Assembly (NCBI GenBank): GCA_021831595.1
Contig: JAKBMK010000032.1
Span: 1 to 33,428 of the forward strand
DNA length: 33,428 bases
Direction: 5' to 3'
Source of the DNA: a bacterium
Lineage (GTDB): Bacteria; Patescibacteriota; Minisyncoccia; Phycocordibacterales; UBA9973
Both the position numbers and the translations under genes were made by a program. Shown here one piece after another: positions 20,258 through 27,305 of this stretch. Numbering within the stretch: the first letter of the stretch is position 1; the number at the start of each line of letters is the position of its first letter. The notes beneath the pieces are model-generated. The model was not told the DNA's origin. It saw only the letters and a list, made by a program, of their open reading frames with translations, and did not search any database.

Positions 20258-21046
20258 ATGAGATATATTCCAGAAAACAACTTAGCTTATCCTATTTTAA
20301 TAAAAATGGATACTGGCGGATGCGGGAGTGGTTTCTTTTTAAGTAGTAAAGAAAGCCTATATTTAGTCACAGCTAAACATGTTTTTTTAAATCAAAAAGA
20401 CAATTCTTTTTTGTGTAACAAAGAATTTACCATAACTGCTTATTCTTCTGATTTATCAATTAAAGAACCAATGCAAGTGTTAATTCAGTTGGATTCCATA
20501 AAAGAAACTATAAAAAAACATAATACACACGATGTCGTAATCATAAAGATTGGAAATATAAAATATGACAAAGCAACAAATTCCAGTAAAGCTTTTTTCT
20601 TAGATGGAATTAAAGTTACTAAATGTCCAGATGGAGCTTCTATTGTCTGGATAGTTGATAATATGTTTAAAAAATATGAAGATGTTTTTATTTCAAATGA
20701 AATATTTATTTTAGGGTATCCAGTATCTATTGGACAAAAGGGTTATGAACAAATAGATATTAATAAACCACTTTTACGTAAGGGTATAGTTTCTGGTAAA
20801 AATGAAAATAAAAGAACAATAATTTTAGATTCACCAGTTTATTTTGGAAACAGTGGGGGATTAGTTCTTGAGGTTAGCATTGTAAATGGTAGCCCTCAGT
20901 TTTTGCCTATAGGTATAGTAAGTGAATACGTTCCTTTTGTTGAAGAGCTGTATAGTTTACAACATAAAGAAATTATAAGTATCAATAGAACAAATTCTGG
21001 ATATTCAATAGCTGTTCCAATTGATACAATACTCGATTTAATTTGA
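20258..21046 (+). CDS. Trypsin-like serine protease, no signal peptide
   Basis: A 262-aa protein with a chymotrypsin-fold triad: His in LVTAKHVFLN (family TAxHV), Asp in HDVVIIKIG and Ser in YFGNSGGLVLE (GNSGG). GGCGSGFFLSS is the usual strand before the His. No signal peptide or membrane segment is seen and there is no PDZ domain, so it is unlike DegP/HtrA and may act in the cytoplasm. Stand-alone cytosolic trypsin-like proteases occur in some antiviral systems, but a function here is not established. It begins the accessory stretch after the tRNA-Gln locus. Confidence 0.85.
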   Translation: MRYIPENNLAYPILIKMDTGGCGSGFFLSSKESLYLVTAKHVFLNQKDNSFLCNKEFTITAYSSDLSIKEPMQVLIQLDSIKETIKKHNTHDVVIIKIGNIKYDKATNSSKAFFLDGIKVTKCPDGASIVWIVDNMFKKYEDVFISNEIFILGYPVSIGQKGYEQIDINKPLLRKGIVSGKNENKRTIILDSPVYFGNSGGLVLEVSIVNGSPQFLPIGIVSEYVPFVEELYSLQHKEIISINRTNSGYSIAVPIDTILDLI

Positions 21047-21064
21047 TAGCATTAAGTGCTTAAA

Positions 21065-21115
21065 TAGCAAGAACCGTTCTTGTTATAAAAGTTCTTGCTA
21101 TAAACTTGCTATAAA
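21065..21115 (+). repeat. Inverted and iterated repeats before the membrane protein gene
   Basis: TAGCAAGAAC (21065-21074) is complementary to GTTCTTGCTA (21091-21100). A unit of the form TTCTTGYTATAAA occurs three times in tandem (about 21077, 21092 and, shortened, 21104), ending just before the -10. Confidence 0.55.
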
Positions 21116-21121
21116 AAAGGG

Positions 21122-21127
21122 TATAAT
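21122..21127 (+). promoter_or_regulatory. -10 of the membrane protein gene at 21139
   Basis: GGG-TATAAT; 11 nt separate it from the ATG, leaving a leader of about 4-5 nt. Confidence 0.6.
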
Positions 21128-21138
21128 ATAAGTATTAT

Positions 21139-21534
21139 ATGGATAATTTAAAATTTTTTAGAAGATTAATCGTTGGGTCTATATTACTTATCTTAATTCT
21201 TACTGTCTTGGAGTTTCCAGCGCCTATTGGTTTTGAAGTAAGACCGCAAGATAATGTTTCCATGCTTTGGTTGGTTCTATTTCTCGCTGTTCTAATTTCA
21301 GAAATTATTACTCTTCCACTTATTTTTAAAAAGCCAAAAGCTGGGGCTTATATGGCCATCCTCGCTGCTTTTCTAAATATAATACAAATTATTGCTGATC
21401 AAACACACATGATGCAACCAGAAATTGCTCCACTCGGCTACTTACTGCTTGAAGACAGTGTTGGCATTTTATCTTTGCTGTTAGCATATAGTTCATGGCG
21501 CATTCTTAGAGAATTAAAATTGCTTACAGAGTAA
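21139..21534 (+). CDS. Small four-helix membrane protein, unknown
   Basis: A 131-aa protein with about four transmembrane segments (roughly 10-27, 42-60, 68-88 and 100-120) and little else. I do not recognise a family. The gene has its own promoter preceded by an iterated AT-rich repeat that might be an operator, and there is a short AAGGT-AAA-ACCTT hairpin at its end (21535-21547) without a T-tract. Confidence 0.7.
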   Translation: MDNLKFFRRLIVGSILLILILTVLEFPAPIGFEVRPQDNVSMLWLVLFLAVLISEIITLPLIFKKPKAGAYMAILAAFLNIIQIIADQTHMMQPEIAPLGYLLLEDSVGILSLLLAYSSWRILRELKLLTE

Positions 21535-21607
21535 GGTAAAACCTTGCCTTATAAATATTCAGGCTCAGCCTTTATTTTTAAGTTAGGGTTTTTAAGTCAT
21601 AGTTTGA

Positions 21608-21613
21608 TATAAT
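21608..21613 (+). promoter_or_regulatory. -10 of the NADAR gene, leaderless spacing
   Basis: TATAAT in TTGATATAAT ends 6 nt before the ATG at 21620. Confidence 0.65.
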
Positions 21614-21619
21614 AAAACC

Positions 21620-22165
21620 ATGAAAGAAAAGATTTTATATGACGAACAAGGGTTGAAACCAGGAACCCCATATGAGAAAGAGCAGTGGAAAGCAATTGCC
21701 TCTCATAATGAAAAAGAAATAAAAGGATTCTTTGGTGAATATAGGTTTTTAAGTAATTTTAGTCCTTCTAAGGTAGAATTTGAGGGAGATTTGTATAATG
21801 CCGTAGAAAATGCTTATCAAGCAGCCAAGTATATGAAAGAATCGAGAGAGTATTTACAAAAATGTTCTCCAAAAGAAGCAATAATTTTTGTAAGAGAAAA
21901 TCCAATGAATGCTTATACAGAAGAAGAGTGGGATGGTGTAAAATTACAAATAATGAGAAATTTGTTAATTCAAAAGTTTGATAAAAATCTAAACAGAGAT
22001 AATTATAATAAATTATTAGAAACTGGAAATAGATATTTAGAAGAAACGAATTATTGGGATGATCAATATTGGGGAGTTAGCAAAAGTGATGTTAATGAGA
22101 ATGGTGTTGGAGAGAATAATTTAGGAAAATTATTAATGGAAATAAGGAATAGTTTAAGAATATAA
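21620..22165 (+). CDS. NADAR-domain (YbiA-like) protein
   Basis: A 181-aa protein whose residues about 35-175 match the NADAR family: FGEYRFLSNFSPSKVEFEG, the AVENAYQAAKY helix, a central IMRNLLIQKF helix and the WDDQYWGVS segment near the end. Characterised NADAR proteins act on N-glycosidic bonds (riboflavin-pathway intermediates for YbiA-like enzymes, ADP-ribosylated guanine for DarT-associated ones). No darT is adjacent, so the substrate is open. Its neighbours are accessory genes, compatible with damage or defence roles. Confidence 0.88.
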   Translation: MKEKILYDEQGLKPGTPYEKEQWKAIASHNEKEIKGFFGEYRFLSNFSPSKVEFEGDLYNAVENAYQAAKYMKESREYLQKCSPKEAIIFVRENPMNAYTEEEWDGVKLQIMRNLLIQKFDKNLNRDNYNKLLETGNRYLEETNYWDDQYWGVSKSDVNENGVGENNLGKLLMEIRNSLRI

Positions 22166-22181
22166 GGATGATTCTTATACA

Positions 22182-22214
22182 AAAAAGACCAGCATCATAG
22201 GGTGCTGATCTTTC
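22182..22214. terminator. Terminator between NADAR gene and minus-strand gene
   Basis: AAAAAGACCAGCA and TGCTGATCTTT form a stem with one C-A mismatch around a TCATAGGG loop, with A and T runs outside. It suits both convergent genes. Confidence 0.75.
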
Positions 22215-22232
22215 AATAGGATTCACAATGGA

Positions 22233-22646
22233 TTAATTCATCATTGGCTCGAAGAATAATTCATCGATTTCATTAACGATGCATTTGCATGTTCCCATTC
22301 CACAGTCTTCACCTTCGTACATACCATGCCATACATTTTCTTTTTTGTTTGTAAAAACATAGTCTATTGGCGGACGTCTTTCATACCACTTTGTGAAGGA
22401 TAATTCCTCATCAGTGATTTGAAAGTTGGTAATTTTGGATTGCCCCCAACAATCATTCATTTGGCCGCATAATTCTTTTGGGTTTTCTTCAGAGGGTCCA
22501 ATAATGGCATGGAACATTCCATGATTGATTGTCTGCATAATCTTTACAGCAGTTCCAATCCCTGGTTTTTGTCCTAAACCAAAAGCATAGCCTCTTTGGA
22601 AGATTATACCTTGCAAAGAATAGAGTTTTTCTCTTTCCATAAGCAT
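22233..22646 (-). CDS. Conserved-looking cytoplasmic protein, unknown
   Basis: A 137-aa soluble protein I do not recognise. It has a GxGQKPGIGTAVKIM glycine-rich stretch, aromatic residues, and a C-terminal DCGMGTCKC cysteine cluster plus LCGQMNDCWG that could bind a metal. There are no membrane segments. ATG 22640 is an alternative start. About 18 nt upstream is a palindrome close to the Fur-box core, which together with the cysteines hints at metal-linked regulation (inference). Confidence 0.65.
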   Translation of the reverse strand: MLMEREKLYSLQGIIFQRGYAFGLGQKPGIGTAVKIMQTINHGMFHAIIGPSEENPKELCGQMNDCWGQSKITNFQITDEELSFTKWYERRPPIDYVFTNKKENVWHGMYEGEDCGMGTCKCIVNEIDELFFEPMMN

Positions 22647-22663
22647 GTTTTTAAATTAAACAA

Positions 22664-22676
22664 AATGATTTTCATT
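22664..22676 (-). promoter_or_regulatory. Fur-box-like palindrome
   Basis: On the minus strand AATGAAAATCATT, one base from the core AATGATAATCATT of the classical Fur box, placed 17-30 nt before the start at 22646. No fur gene is in the window. Confidence 0.4.
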
Positions 22677-22779
22677 AAGAACTTAACACAAAAGACATAA
22701 TTTGTCTATGTTATAGACTAAGATTAAGTGCATACCTAAGTTTTTTTGTTTGGGCTAGGGTTTTTGATTATTGTTTTGG

Positions 22780-22785
22780 TATAAT
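22780..22785 (+). promoter_or_regulatory. -10 of the Mrr-like gene, leaderless spacing
   Basis: TTGG-TATAAT ends 7 nt before ATG 22793. A GTCTAT-GTT-ATAGAC hairpin (22704-22718) lies further upstream and could be an operator. Confidence 0.6.
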
Positions 22786-22792
22786 AAGGTGT

Positions 22793-23677
22793 ATGCATAG
22801 AAAATATAATAACAAAAGAGAGAATCGAAATGGGGGAGAGGTTGAAAGAACAATGTCATTAATTGTTGGTTTAGCCTTAATGTATTTTTTGTTTACTTTT
22901 TTTACTAATAAAGCAAAGTTTTGGTTCCAAATATATAATTACATAATACCAGGAATTATAATATTAATTTTAATTATTGTGTTATTTATATTTTATTTAT
23001 ATAAAAAGAAAGAAAATAATAAAGACAATTTTAAAAAGATAATTCAAAATATTAAAGATATAGGTTTTGATAAACAAATTGAAAATTTTATTGAAAGATT
23101 TGGGAAGGAAGGAAAATCAGAAATATTTAAGTATAGGGATTATAACTTTGACGATAAAAGACTTGATGATTTTTATGAAACTTTTATAAAAAATGGAATA
23201 AAAATTAAAAAAGATGAAAATGAGACTCTTTTTGAGATTATAAAATATTATATTGATAATCTTGAAAAAGTTTTTTTAGATAATCGAATTGGGGCTAGGG
23301 TATCTCATAATATTAATGAATTAAACAAAAATGGTGATGATTTTGAAAACCTTATTGTTCGCCTTTACAATTCTATGGGTTATATAAGTAAAAGGATTGG
23401 AGGTCATGGAGATCAGGGGGGAGATGTGATTGCAAGTAAGGATGGTGAGAATATCCTTATACAAGCCAAATGTTATCAAGGCTCAGTTGGAAATGCAGCT
23501 GTACAACAAGCGACTGCAGCGATACCTCATTATGGGTGTACTAAGGCCGTTGTTGTCACAACTTCTTATTTTACCCTGGAAGCAGTGTCTTTGGCTAAAT
23601 CAAATAATGTTGAATTGATTGATGGAGAAATGTTAAAACGCAAACTATTGGAATATCTGAAAGAAAGTTGGCAATAA
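22793..23677 (+). CDS. Membrane-anchored Mrr-like restriction endonuclease
   Basis: A 294-aa protein. Residues about 21-38 and 48-70 are two transmembrane helices; 71-170 is a charged helical linker; about 175-290 is an Mrr-type PD-(D/E)xK nuclease domain: FENLIVRLYNSMGY, GDQGGDVIA with Asp207 and Asp211, and ILIQAKCY with the QxK catalytic lysine. Mrr-family nucleases cleave modified or foreign DNA; membrane anchoring is an unusual but recurrent variant. ATG 22793 fits the -10 spacing; ATG 22853 is a possible internal start. An NTF2-like gene follows after 3 bp. Confidence 0.88.
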   Translation: MHRKYNNKRENRNGGEVERTMSLIVGLALMYFLFTFFTNKAKFWFQIYNYIIPGIIILILIIVLFIFYLYKKKENNKDNFKKIIQNIKDIGFDKQIENFIERFGKEGKSEIFKYRDYNFDDKRLDDFYETFIKNGIKIKKDENETLFEIIKYYIDNLEKVFLDNRIGARVSHNINELNKNGDDFENLIVRLYNSMGYISKRIGGHGDQGGDVIASKDGENILIQAKCYQGSVGNAAVQQATAAIPHYGCTKAVVVTTSYFTLEAVSLAKSNNVELIDGEMLKRKLLEYLKESWQ

Positions 23678-23680
23678 TTT

Positions 23681-24040
23681 ATGGAAAACTTAAAAGAAAT
23701 TATATATAAATTAGAAACAGACTTACTTAATCCAGAAATTAGGGGTTCTGTGGCAAAACTTGGGGAGCTTTTAGCTGATGATTTTATTGAATATGGAAGT
23801 TCTGGATTAGTTTATAATAAAGATATAATTTTAGAGAGGTTGCCACAAGAAGATTCTCCTGTTTATACTTTATATGACTTTGATGTTATCCTTTTGTCTG
23901 AAAAGGTTGTTCAATCAAGATTTAAAACAGACAAGATTAATTTAGATGGATCCAAGACTACCTCATTGAGAACTTCTATATGGAAGAACTCTGGTAATAA
24001 TTGGCAAATATTATTCCATCAAGGCACACCAGTGAAGTAA
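23681..24040 (+). CDS. NTF2-like / DUF4440 protein
   Basis: A 119-aa single-domain protein with the SnoaL/DUF4440 pattern: ETDLLNPEIRGS...LGELLADDFIEYGSSGLVYNKDIILERL at the start, TSLRTSIWKNSGNNWQILFHQGTPV at the end. These cone-shaped alpha+beta domains bind or turn over small ligands; the substrate is unknown. It is directly downstream of the Mrr-like gene and likely co-transcribed with it and the next gene. Confidence 0.85.
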   Translation: MENLKEIIYKLETDLLNPEIRGSVAKLGELLADDFIEYGSSGLVYNKDIILERLPQEDSPVYTLYDFDVILLSEKVVQSRFKTDKINLDGSKTTSLRTSIWKNSGNNWQILFHQGTPVK

Positions 24041-24043
24041 TTA

Positions 24044-24826
24044 GTGAAGAATAATCTTATGAACATAAACTTTTTTGAAGAATATCCAACATTGGAGAAT
24101 TTAGAGAAGGCGAGGTTGATTGATTTTAATTCAACCATCTTTCTTGCAGCAAATTCTTTTGCTGAATACAAAGAAAAGCAAAAGTTGCTCGCCTCTATTA
24201 ATCCCAATCTTTCCACAGCGTATTGGCCAATACTTCCGAATTCTTATTGGATTTCTCCTTTTTCAAATAAAAAAGATTTAAGAGATTTTATAAAAGAAAT
24301 TTTTTCAATCGATGAACCTTTAACAATTCTAATAGATCTAGAGCTCCCATTAGTCAAACATAAAGAATTGTATTTCAAAAACTTCTTTTCAGTATGTAGA
24401 AATAAGAAAATTTTGAAAGACTTTTTCAAGGAAGCTTCATCGCACAATATTAAGATTGTGACAGCCGAATACCCACCATTTTTTATTGGATTTGGTTTTA
24501 TTTATCGTTTGCTCGGCATCTCTTTTGGTGTGAAGAAATATAAACATACACAGTGCATTATGTATTACACAAGTATGTTTTCAAATAAAATTATATCTAA
24601 ACTTACAAAAATTGGAGTTCTTAGAGCAAAGAAACACAATAGCGATTTACAGCTTGGCCTGGGTGCTATTGCCACAGGTGTATTAGGGGATGAACCGATT
24701 CTGTCTCCTCTTTCTTTAGAAAAAGACCTTGAATTTGCTAAAAAACAAAATATTTCAAAAGTCACCATTTTTAGACTTGGTGGTTTAAATGAAGAATATA
24801 TAGAAAAAATTAAAAATTTAGTATAA
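24044..24826 (+). CDS. Hypothetical 260-aa protein
   Basis: I do not recognise this family. The first codon would be GTG at 24044; ATG 24059 is an equally good start because all other starts assigned here are ATG. The protein has alternating helical and strand-like segments (ILIDLELP, IKIVTAEYPPFFIGFG, LGLGAIATGVLGDEP, KVTIFRLGGL) that could belong to an alpha/beta barrel with acidic residues at strand ends, as in sugar-processing enzymes; this is a guess from pattern. It follows the NTF2-like gene by 3 bp. Confidence 0.65.
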   Translation: MKNNLMNINFFEEYPTLENLEKARLIDFNSTIFLAANSFAEYKEKQKLLASINPNLSTAYWPILPNSYWISPFSNKKDLRDFIKEIFSIDEPLTILIDLELPLVKHKELYFKNFFSVCRNKKILKDFFKEASSHNIKIVTAEYPPFFIGFGFIYRLLGISFGVKKYKHTQCIMYYTSMFSNKIISKLTKIGVLRAKKHNSDLQLGLGAIATGVLGDEPILSPLSLEKDLEFAKKQNISKVTIFRLGGLNEEYIEKIKNLV

Positions 24827-24827
24827 T
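24822..24827 (+). promoter_or_regulatory. -10 of the small membrane protein gene at 24834
   Basis: TATAAT overlaps the stop codon of the previous gene and ends 6 nt before the ATG. Confidence 0.6.
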
Positions 24828-24833
24828 AAATTT

Positions 24834-25073
24834 ATGAAAAAAATTTGGTTTAGGAGAAAATTATATGGTTGGGGATGGTACCCATCATCTTGGGAAGGGT
24901 GGGTAGTTTTGTTAATCTGGGTAGCTTTGTTTGCCTTTTCTATGTCTAGAGTAGATCATGAAGGAATAAAAAATATCTGGTTGGTATTTTTATTTACTGG
25001 AATTTTAATTCTTGTTTGTTATAAAAAGGGTGAAAAACCTAGGTGGCAGTGGGGTAAAAGATTAGAAGATTAA
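24834..25073 (+). CDS. Small membrane protein, YGWGWYPSSWEGW type
   Basis: A 79-aa protein with a Trp-rich N-terminus (WFRRKLYGWGWYPSSWEGW), two transmembrane helices (about 22-37 and 47-63) and a positively charged C-terminus (RWQWGKRLED). Proteins of this layout recur in many bacteria without known function. The leaderless-type promoter supports the start. The HIT gene follows 17 bp downstream. Confidence 0.75.
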   Translation: MKKIWFRRKLYGWGWYPSSWEGWVVLLIWVALFAFSMSRVDHEGIKNIWLVFLFTGILILVCYKKGEKPRWQWGKRLED

Positions 25074-25090
25074 TAATTAACAATCATTAT

Positions 25091-25492
25091 ATGACCAAAC
25101 AAAATAAATGCGTTTTCTGTCAGGTGGCCAGAAAAGAAATTGAACATAATCAATTTTGGGAAGATGAAAATCATGTGGCATTCTTGGATAATAGTCCACT
25201 AACTTTTGGTCATACATTAGTTATCCCTAAGAAGCACGTAGGGTACGTTTTTTCTCTGCATGAAAATGAATATTTAAATTTACTGAAAGCTTCTGAGAAA
25301 ATTGCAAAAGCATTGAAGAAAGCAACTAAATGCGAAAGAGTTTGCCTGGGTATATATGGATTTGAAATAGATCATACCCATGTTCATTTAACGCCATTAA
25401 ATAATGTAGATGAGATGAAGCATCCTATTAGAAAACCAAGTCAAAAAAGACAAAAAGATTTCGCTGAAAAAATGCGAAAACTAACAAAATAA
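25091..25492 (+). CDS. HIT-family nucleotide hydrolase/transferase
   Basis: A 133-aa histidine-triad protein: CVFCQVARKEIEHN at the N-terminus (two cysteines of the common zinc site), FLDNSPLTFGHTLVIPKKHV in the middle and the catalytic triad HTHVHLTP near residue 97-103. HIT proteins hydrolyse nucleoside phosphoramidates or dinucleoside polyphosphates. It starts 17 bp after the small membrane protein gene. Confidence 0.93.
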   Translation: MTKQNKCVFCQVARKEIEHNQFWEDENHVAFLDNSPLTFGHTLVIPKKHVGYVFSLHENEYLNLLKASEKIAKALKKATKCERVCLGIYGFEIDHTHVHLTPLNNVDEMKHPIRKPSQKRQKDFAEKMRKLTK

Positions 25493-25526
25493 TTTTTAAA
25501 AACTTTGGCAATTTTAGTGAATGATT

Positions 25527-25532
25527 TATAAT
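25527..25532 (+). promoter_or_regulatory. -10 of the 59-aa gene, leaderless spacing
   Basis: TATAAT ends 6 nt before ATG 25539; it lies downstream of the alternative ATG at 25521, which it therefore excludes. Confidence 0.6.
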
Positions 25533-25538
25533 AGATTC

Positions 25539-25718
25539 ATGAAGAATAATATATGTAATGGTGCTTCTAGTACTATTTATGGGCTTGGTTTTGTTGGATC
25601 TTTAATATATTTTGTTCAACACGCGGCTGGGTTTTGGGCTGTGATTTTAGCCATAATAAAAGCCTTTGTTTGGCCAGCAATGTTGATCTATCATTTACTT
25701 CAATTTTTACAAATTTAA
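25539..25718 (+). CDS. Small membrane protein, 59 aa
   Basis: MKNNICNGASSTIYGLGFVG followed by two hydrophobic segments (about 13-30 and 32-57) containing HAAGFWAVILAIIKAFVWPAMLIYHLLQFL. The GFW...IKAFVWPA..VYxLL pattern is found in small unannotated proteins of several phyla. The start was chosen from the -10 spacing. A terminator overlaps the stop codon. Confidence 0.7.
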   Translation: MKNNICNGASSTIYGLGFVGSLIYFVQHAAGFWAVILAIIKAFVWPAMLIYHLLQFLQI

Positions 25719-25760
25719 TAAAATTGCCCTGCAAACTTCCGTCTGCGGGGCAATTTTATT
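25717..25760 (+). terminator. Strong terminator after the 59-aa gene
   Basis: AATAAAATTGCCC/GGGCAATTTTATT with an inner TGCA/TGCG continuation and a 10-nt loop; a 17-bp stem including one T-G pair, with A/T runs. Confidence 0.9.
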
Positions 25761-25793
25761 TCGGCTCAGGTTTTGATTTCGTGGTTGATAATA

Positions 25794-26603
25794 CTAGTTA
25801 GTACTAAATGCAGATTCACTAGATAATGCTGCATTATTTGATGCATCAACAGACTTTAAGACAAAGTGATAGAGGGTGTTTGATGTCAAATTAGGTAGTT
25901 GAACAATGTGCTTCTTGACCAATGTATCATTTGAGACAGAAAGAGTCGTACTTGCATCTACGTTTACCGGTGTAGTGGCAGCATAGAATACTTTTGAACT
26001 TGATGGTTCATCTGTTTCCCAAGAAATGATAACATTATTTTTGTTTACTCTCGTTTCGATATCATTTATAACAGGAGCTTTTGTGTCAGGAACTGGTGTA
26101 GGAGTAGGGGTAGGAGTTACTGTTCCTGTGTTATTTGTAGTAAATGACATTTCTACAGATTTCACTAATCCTATGTTGTTGGCTGAGCCAACGACTACAT
26201 AGTAAGTTGTGTTTGGAGCAAGTCTATTCAATTCGATCTTGTGCTTCTTTGTTCTGTCTCCACGCTTTATGCTTGGATCCTTGGTAGTATCTATTCCAGC
26301 TGTAGTGCTGTACCAGACCATACTGTTAGAACGAAGATCTGTATTCCATTTTATAGTGGCCTTATTTATTTTGTTTGAATTTATTACAAGGTCACTAATG
26401 ACAGGAGCACTCTTATCATTTTTTGAACTGTTGCTTCCAAACCAACTAGAGAACCAATTTGATTTACCATCTTCTTTTTTTACTTGGACTGTCTTTACTT
26501 CGTCTTTATTTTCTTTTTCATTATCTGCGAAGCTTAAAGCTGGCGTAGATAGGATAAAGGCGAGCAAGAGAGAGCCTGTAATTAATTTTTTATAGTTTTT
26601 CAT
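25794..26603 (-). CDS. Secreted protein with two fibronectin-III-like domains
   Basis: A 269-aa exported protein. Start at 26603 gives MKNYKKLITGSLLLAFILSTPALSFA, a standard signal peptide; the longer frame from 26663 adds residues before it. A charged segment with WFSSWFG follows, then an Fn3-like domain (about 70-160, SAPVISDLVIN ... NTTYYVVVGSANN), a Thr-Pro linker (TPTPTPTPVP) and a second Fn3-like domain (about 175-268, KAPVINDIETR ... LYHFVLKSVDASNN). The role is probably surface binding or adhesion. Its predicted promoter matches that of the divergent ECF sigma gene. Confidence 0.85.
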   Translation of the reverse strand: MKNYKKLITGSLLLAFILSTPALSFADNEKENKDEVKTVQVKKEDGKSNWFSSWFGSNSSKNDKSAPVISDLVINSNKINKATIKWNTDLRSNSMVWYSTTAGIDTTKDPSIKRGDRTKKHKIELNRLAPNTTYYVVVGSANNIGLVKSVEMSFTTNNTGTVTPTPTPTPVPDTKAPVINDIETRVNKNNVIISWETDEPSSSKVFYAATTPVNVDASTTLSVSNDTLVKKHIVQLPNLTSNTLYHFVLKSVDASNNAALSSESAFSTN

Positions 26604-26686
26604 ATTTATATTTAATAATAATTTATTTTGATAATATTTGTGTTTGAGTGGACGAATACCCAAGCACCCGACCTCACAATAGGGTA

Positions 26687-26712
26687 GACGTGAGAGACCA
26701 CATATTCTTACC
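26687..26712 (-). promoter_or_regulatory. Predicted ECF-type promoter of the Fn3 gene
   Basis: On the minus strand GGTAAG (26707-26712), 16 bp, CGTC (26687-26690). The same arrangement, TGTAAG-N16-CGTC, stands before the ECF sigma gene. The leader would be about 75 nt. Confidence 0.6.
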
Positions 26713-26756
26713 TAGACATTACCTCTATTTTGTTGTATTTTGTTTAAATGAGGTCG

Positions 26757-26782
26757 TGTAAGAAAAAAGCTCATCATACGTC
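26757..26782 (+). promoter_or_regulatory. Predicted autoregulated promoter of the ECF sigma gene
   Basis: TGTAAG (26757-26762), 16 bp, CGTC (26779-26782), close to known ECF promoters (for example TGTAAC...CGTC types). The CGTC ends 7 nt before the ATG. TGAGGTCG (26749-26756), immediately upstream, is complementary to CGACCTCA at 26669-26676. Confidence 0.65.
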
Positions 26783-26789
26783 TTAATAT

Positions 26790-27305
26790 ATGGAACAGCA
26801 TATGATTAACAAATTTGAGAATATATATAAAGAAGAATCAGATGCTATTTTTAGATTCTGCCTACTTCGTGTGTCTGACCGTGAAAAAGCTTTGGACTTA
26901 ACACAAGAAACCTTTCTCCGTTTATGGAAAAGTATGTTAAAAGGCGAAGAAATACTAAATAATAAAGCTTTTTTATTTAAAATAGCCCATAGATTGATCA
27001 TCGACTGGTATCGCAAAAAGAAAAGCTTTTCCTTAGAATCTATTTTGGAGAGGAGAGAGGATGAAGAATATGATATTTTAGATGAGAATACTGATACGGA
27101 GAGCTTGTCAACACAAGCGGAAGCGAGGCATCTAATCGAGAAAATTAACGACCTGCCTTCTTATCACAGAACACCAGTTTATCTCAGATATGTAGAAGAT
27201 TTGTCGCCAGTTGAGATAGGGAAAATATTGGGGATCTCAGCCAACGCTGCATCGGTCAGAATAAATAGAGGATTAAAAGAATTAAAAGAACAGTATGAAA
27301 AATAA
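26790..27305 (+). CDS. ECF-type RNA polymerase sigma factor 1
   Basis: A 171-aa sigma factor with only regions 2 and 4. Region 2 (about 12-75): YKEESDAIFRFCLLRVSDREKALDLTQETFLRLW and HRLIIDWYRKKK. Region 4 (about 115-168): LPSYHRTPVYLRYVEDLSPVEIGKILGISANAASVRINRGLKEL, the helix-turn-helix for the -35. It overlaps the membrane gene downstream by 11 nt, suggesting coupling with a regulator of its activity, and its own promoter shows an ECF-like motif. Confidence 0.93.
   Translation: MEQHMINKFENIYKEESDAIFRFCLLRVSDREKALDLTQETFLRLWKSMLKGEEILNNKAFLFKIAHRLIIDWYRKKKSFSLESILERREDEEYDILDENTDTESLSTQAEARHLIEKINDLPSYHRTPVYLRYVEDLSPVEIGKILGISANAASVRINRGLKELKEQYEK

Noticed and set aside
24019-24216. Short minus-strand frames within 24-25 kb
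   Set aside because: They are antisense shadows of the 260-aa gene and lack motifs or promoters.
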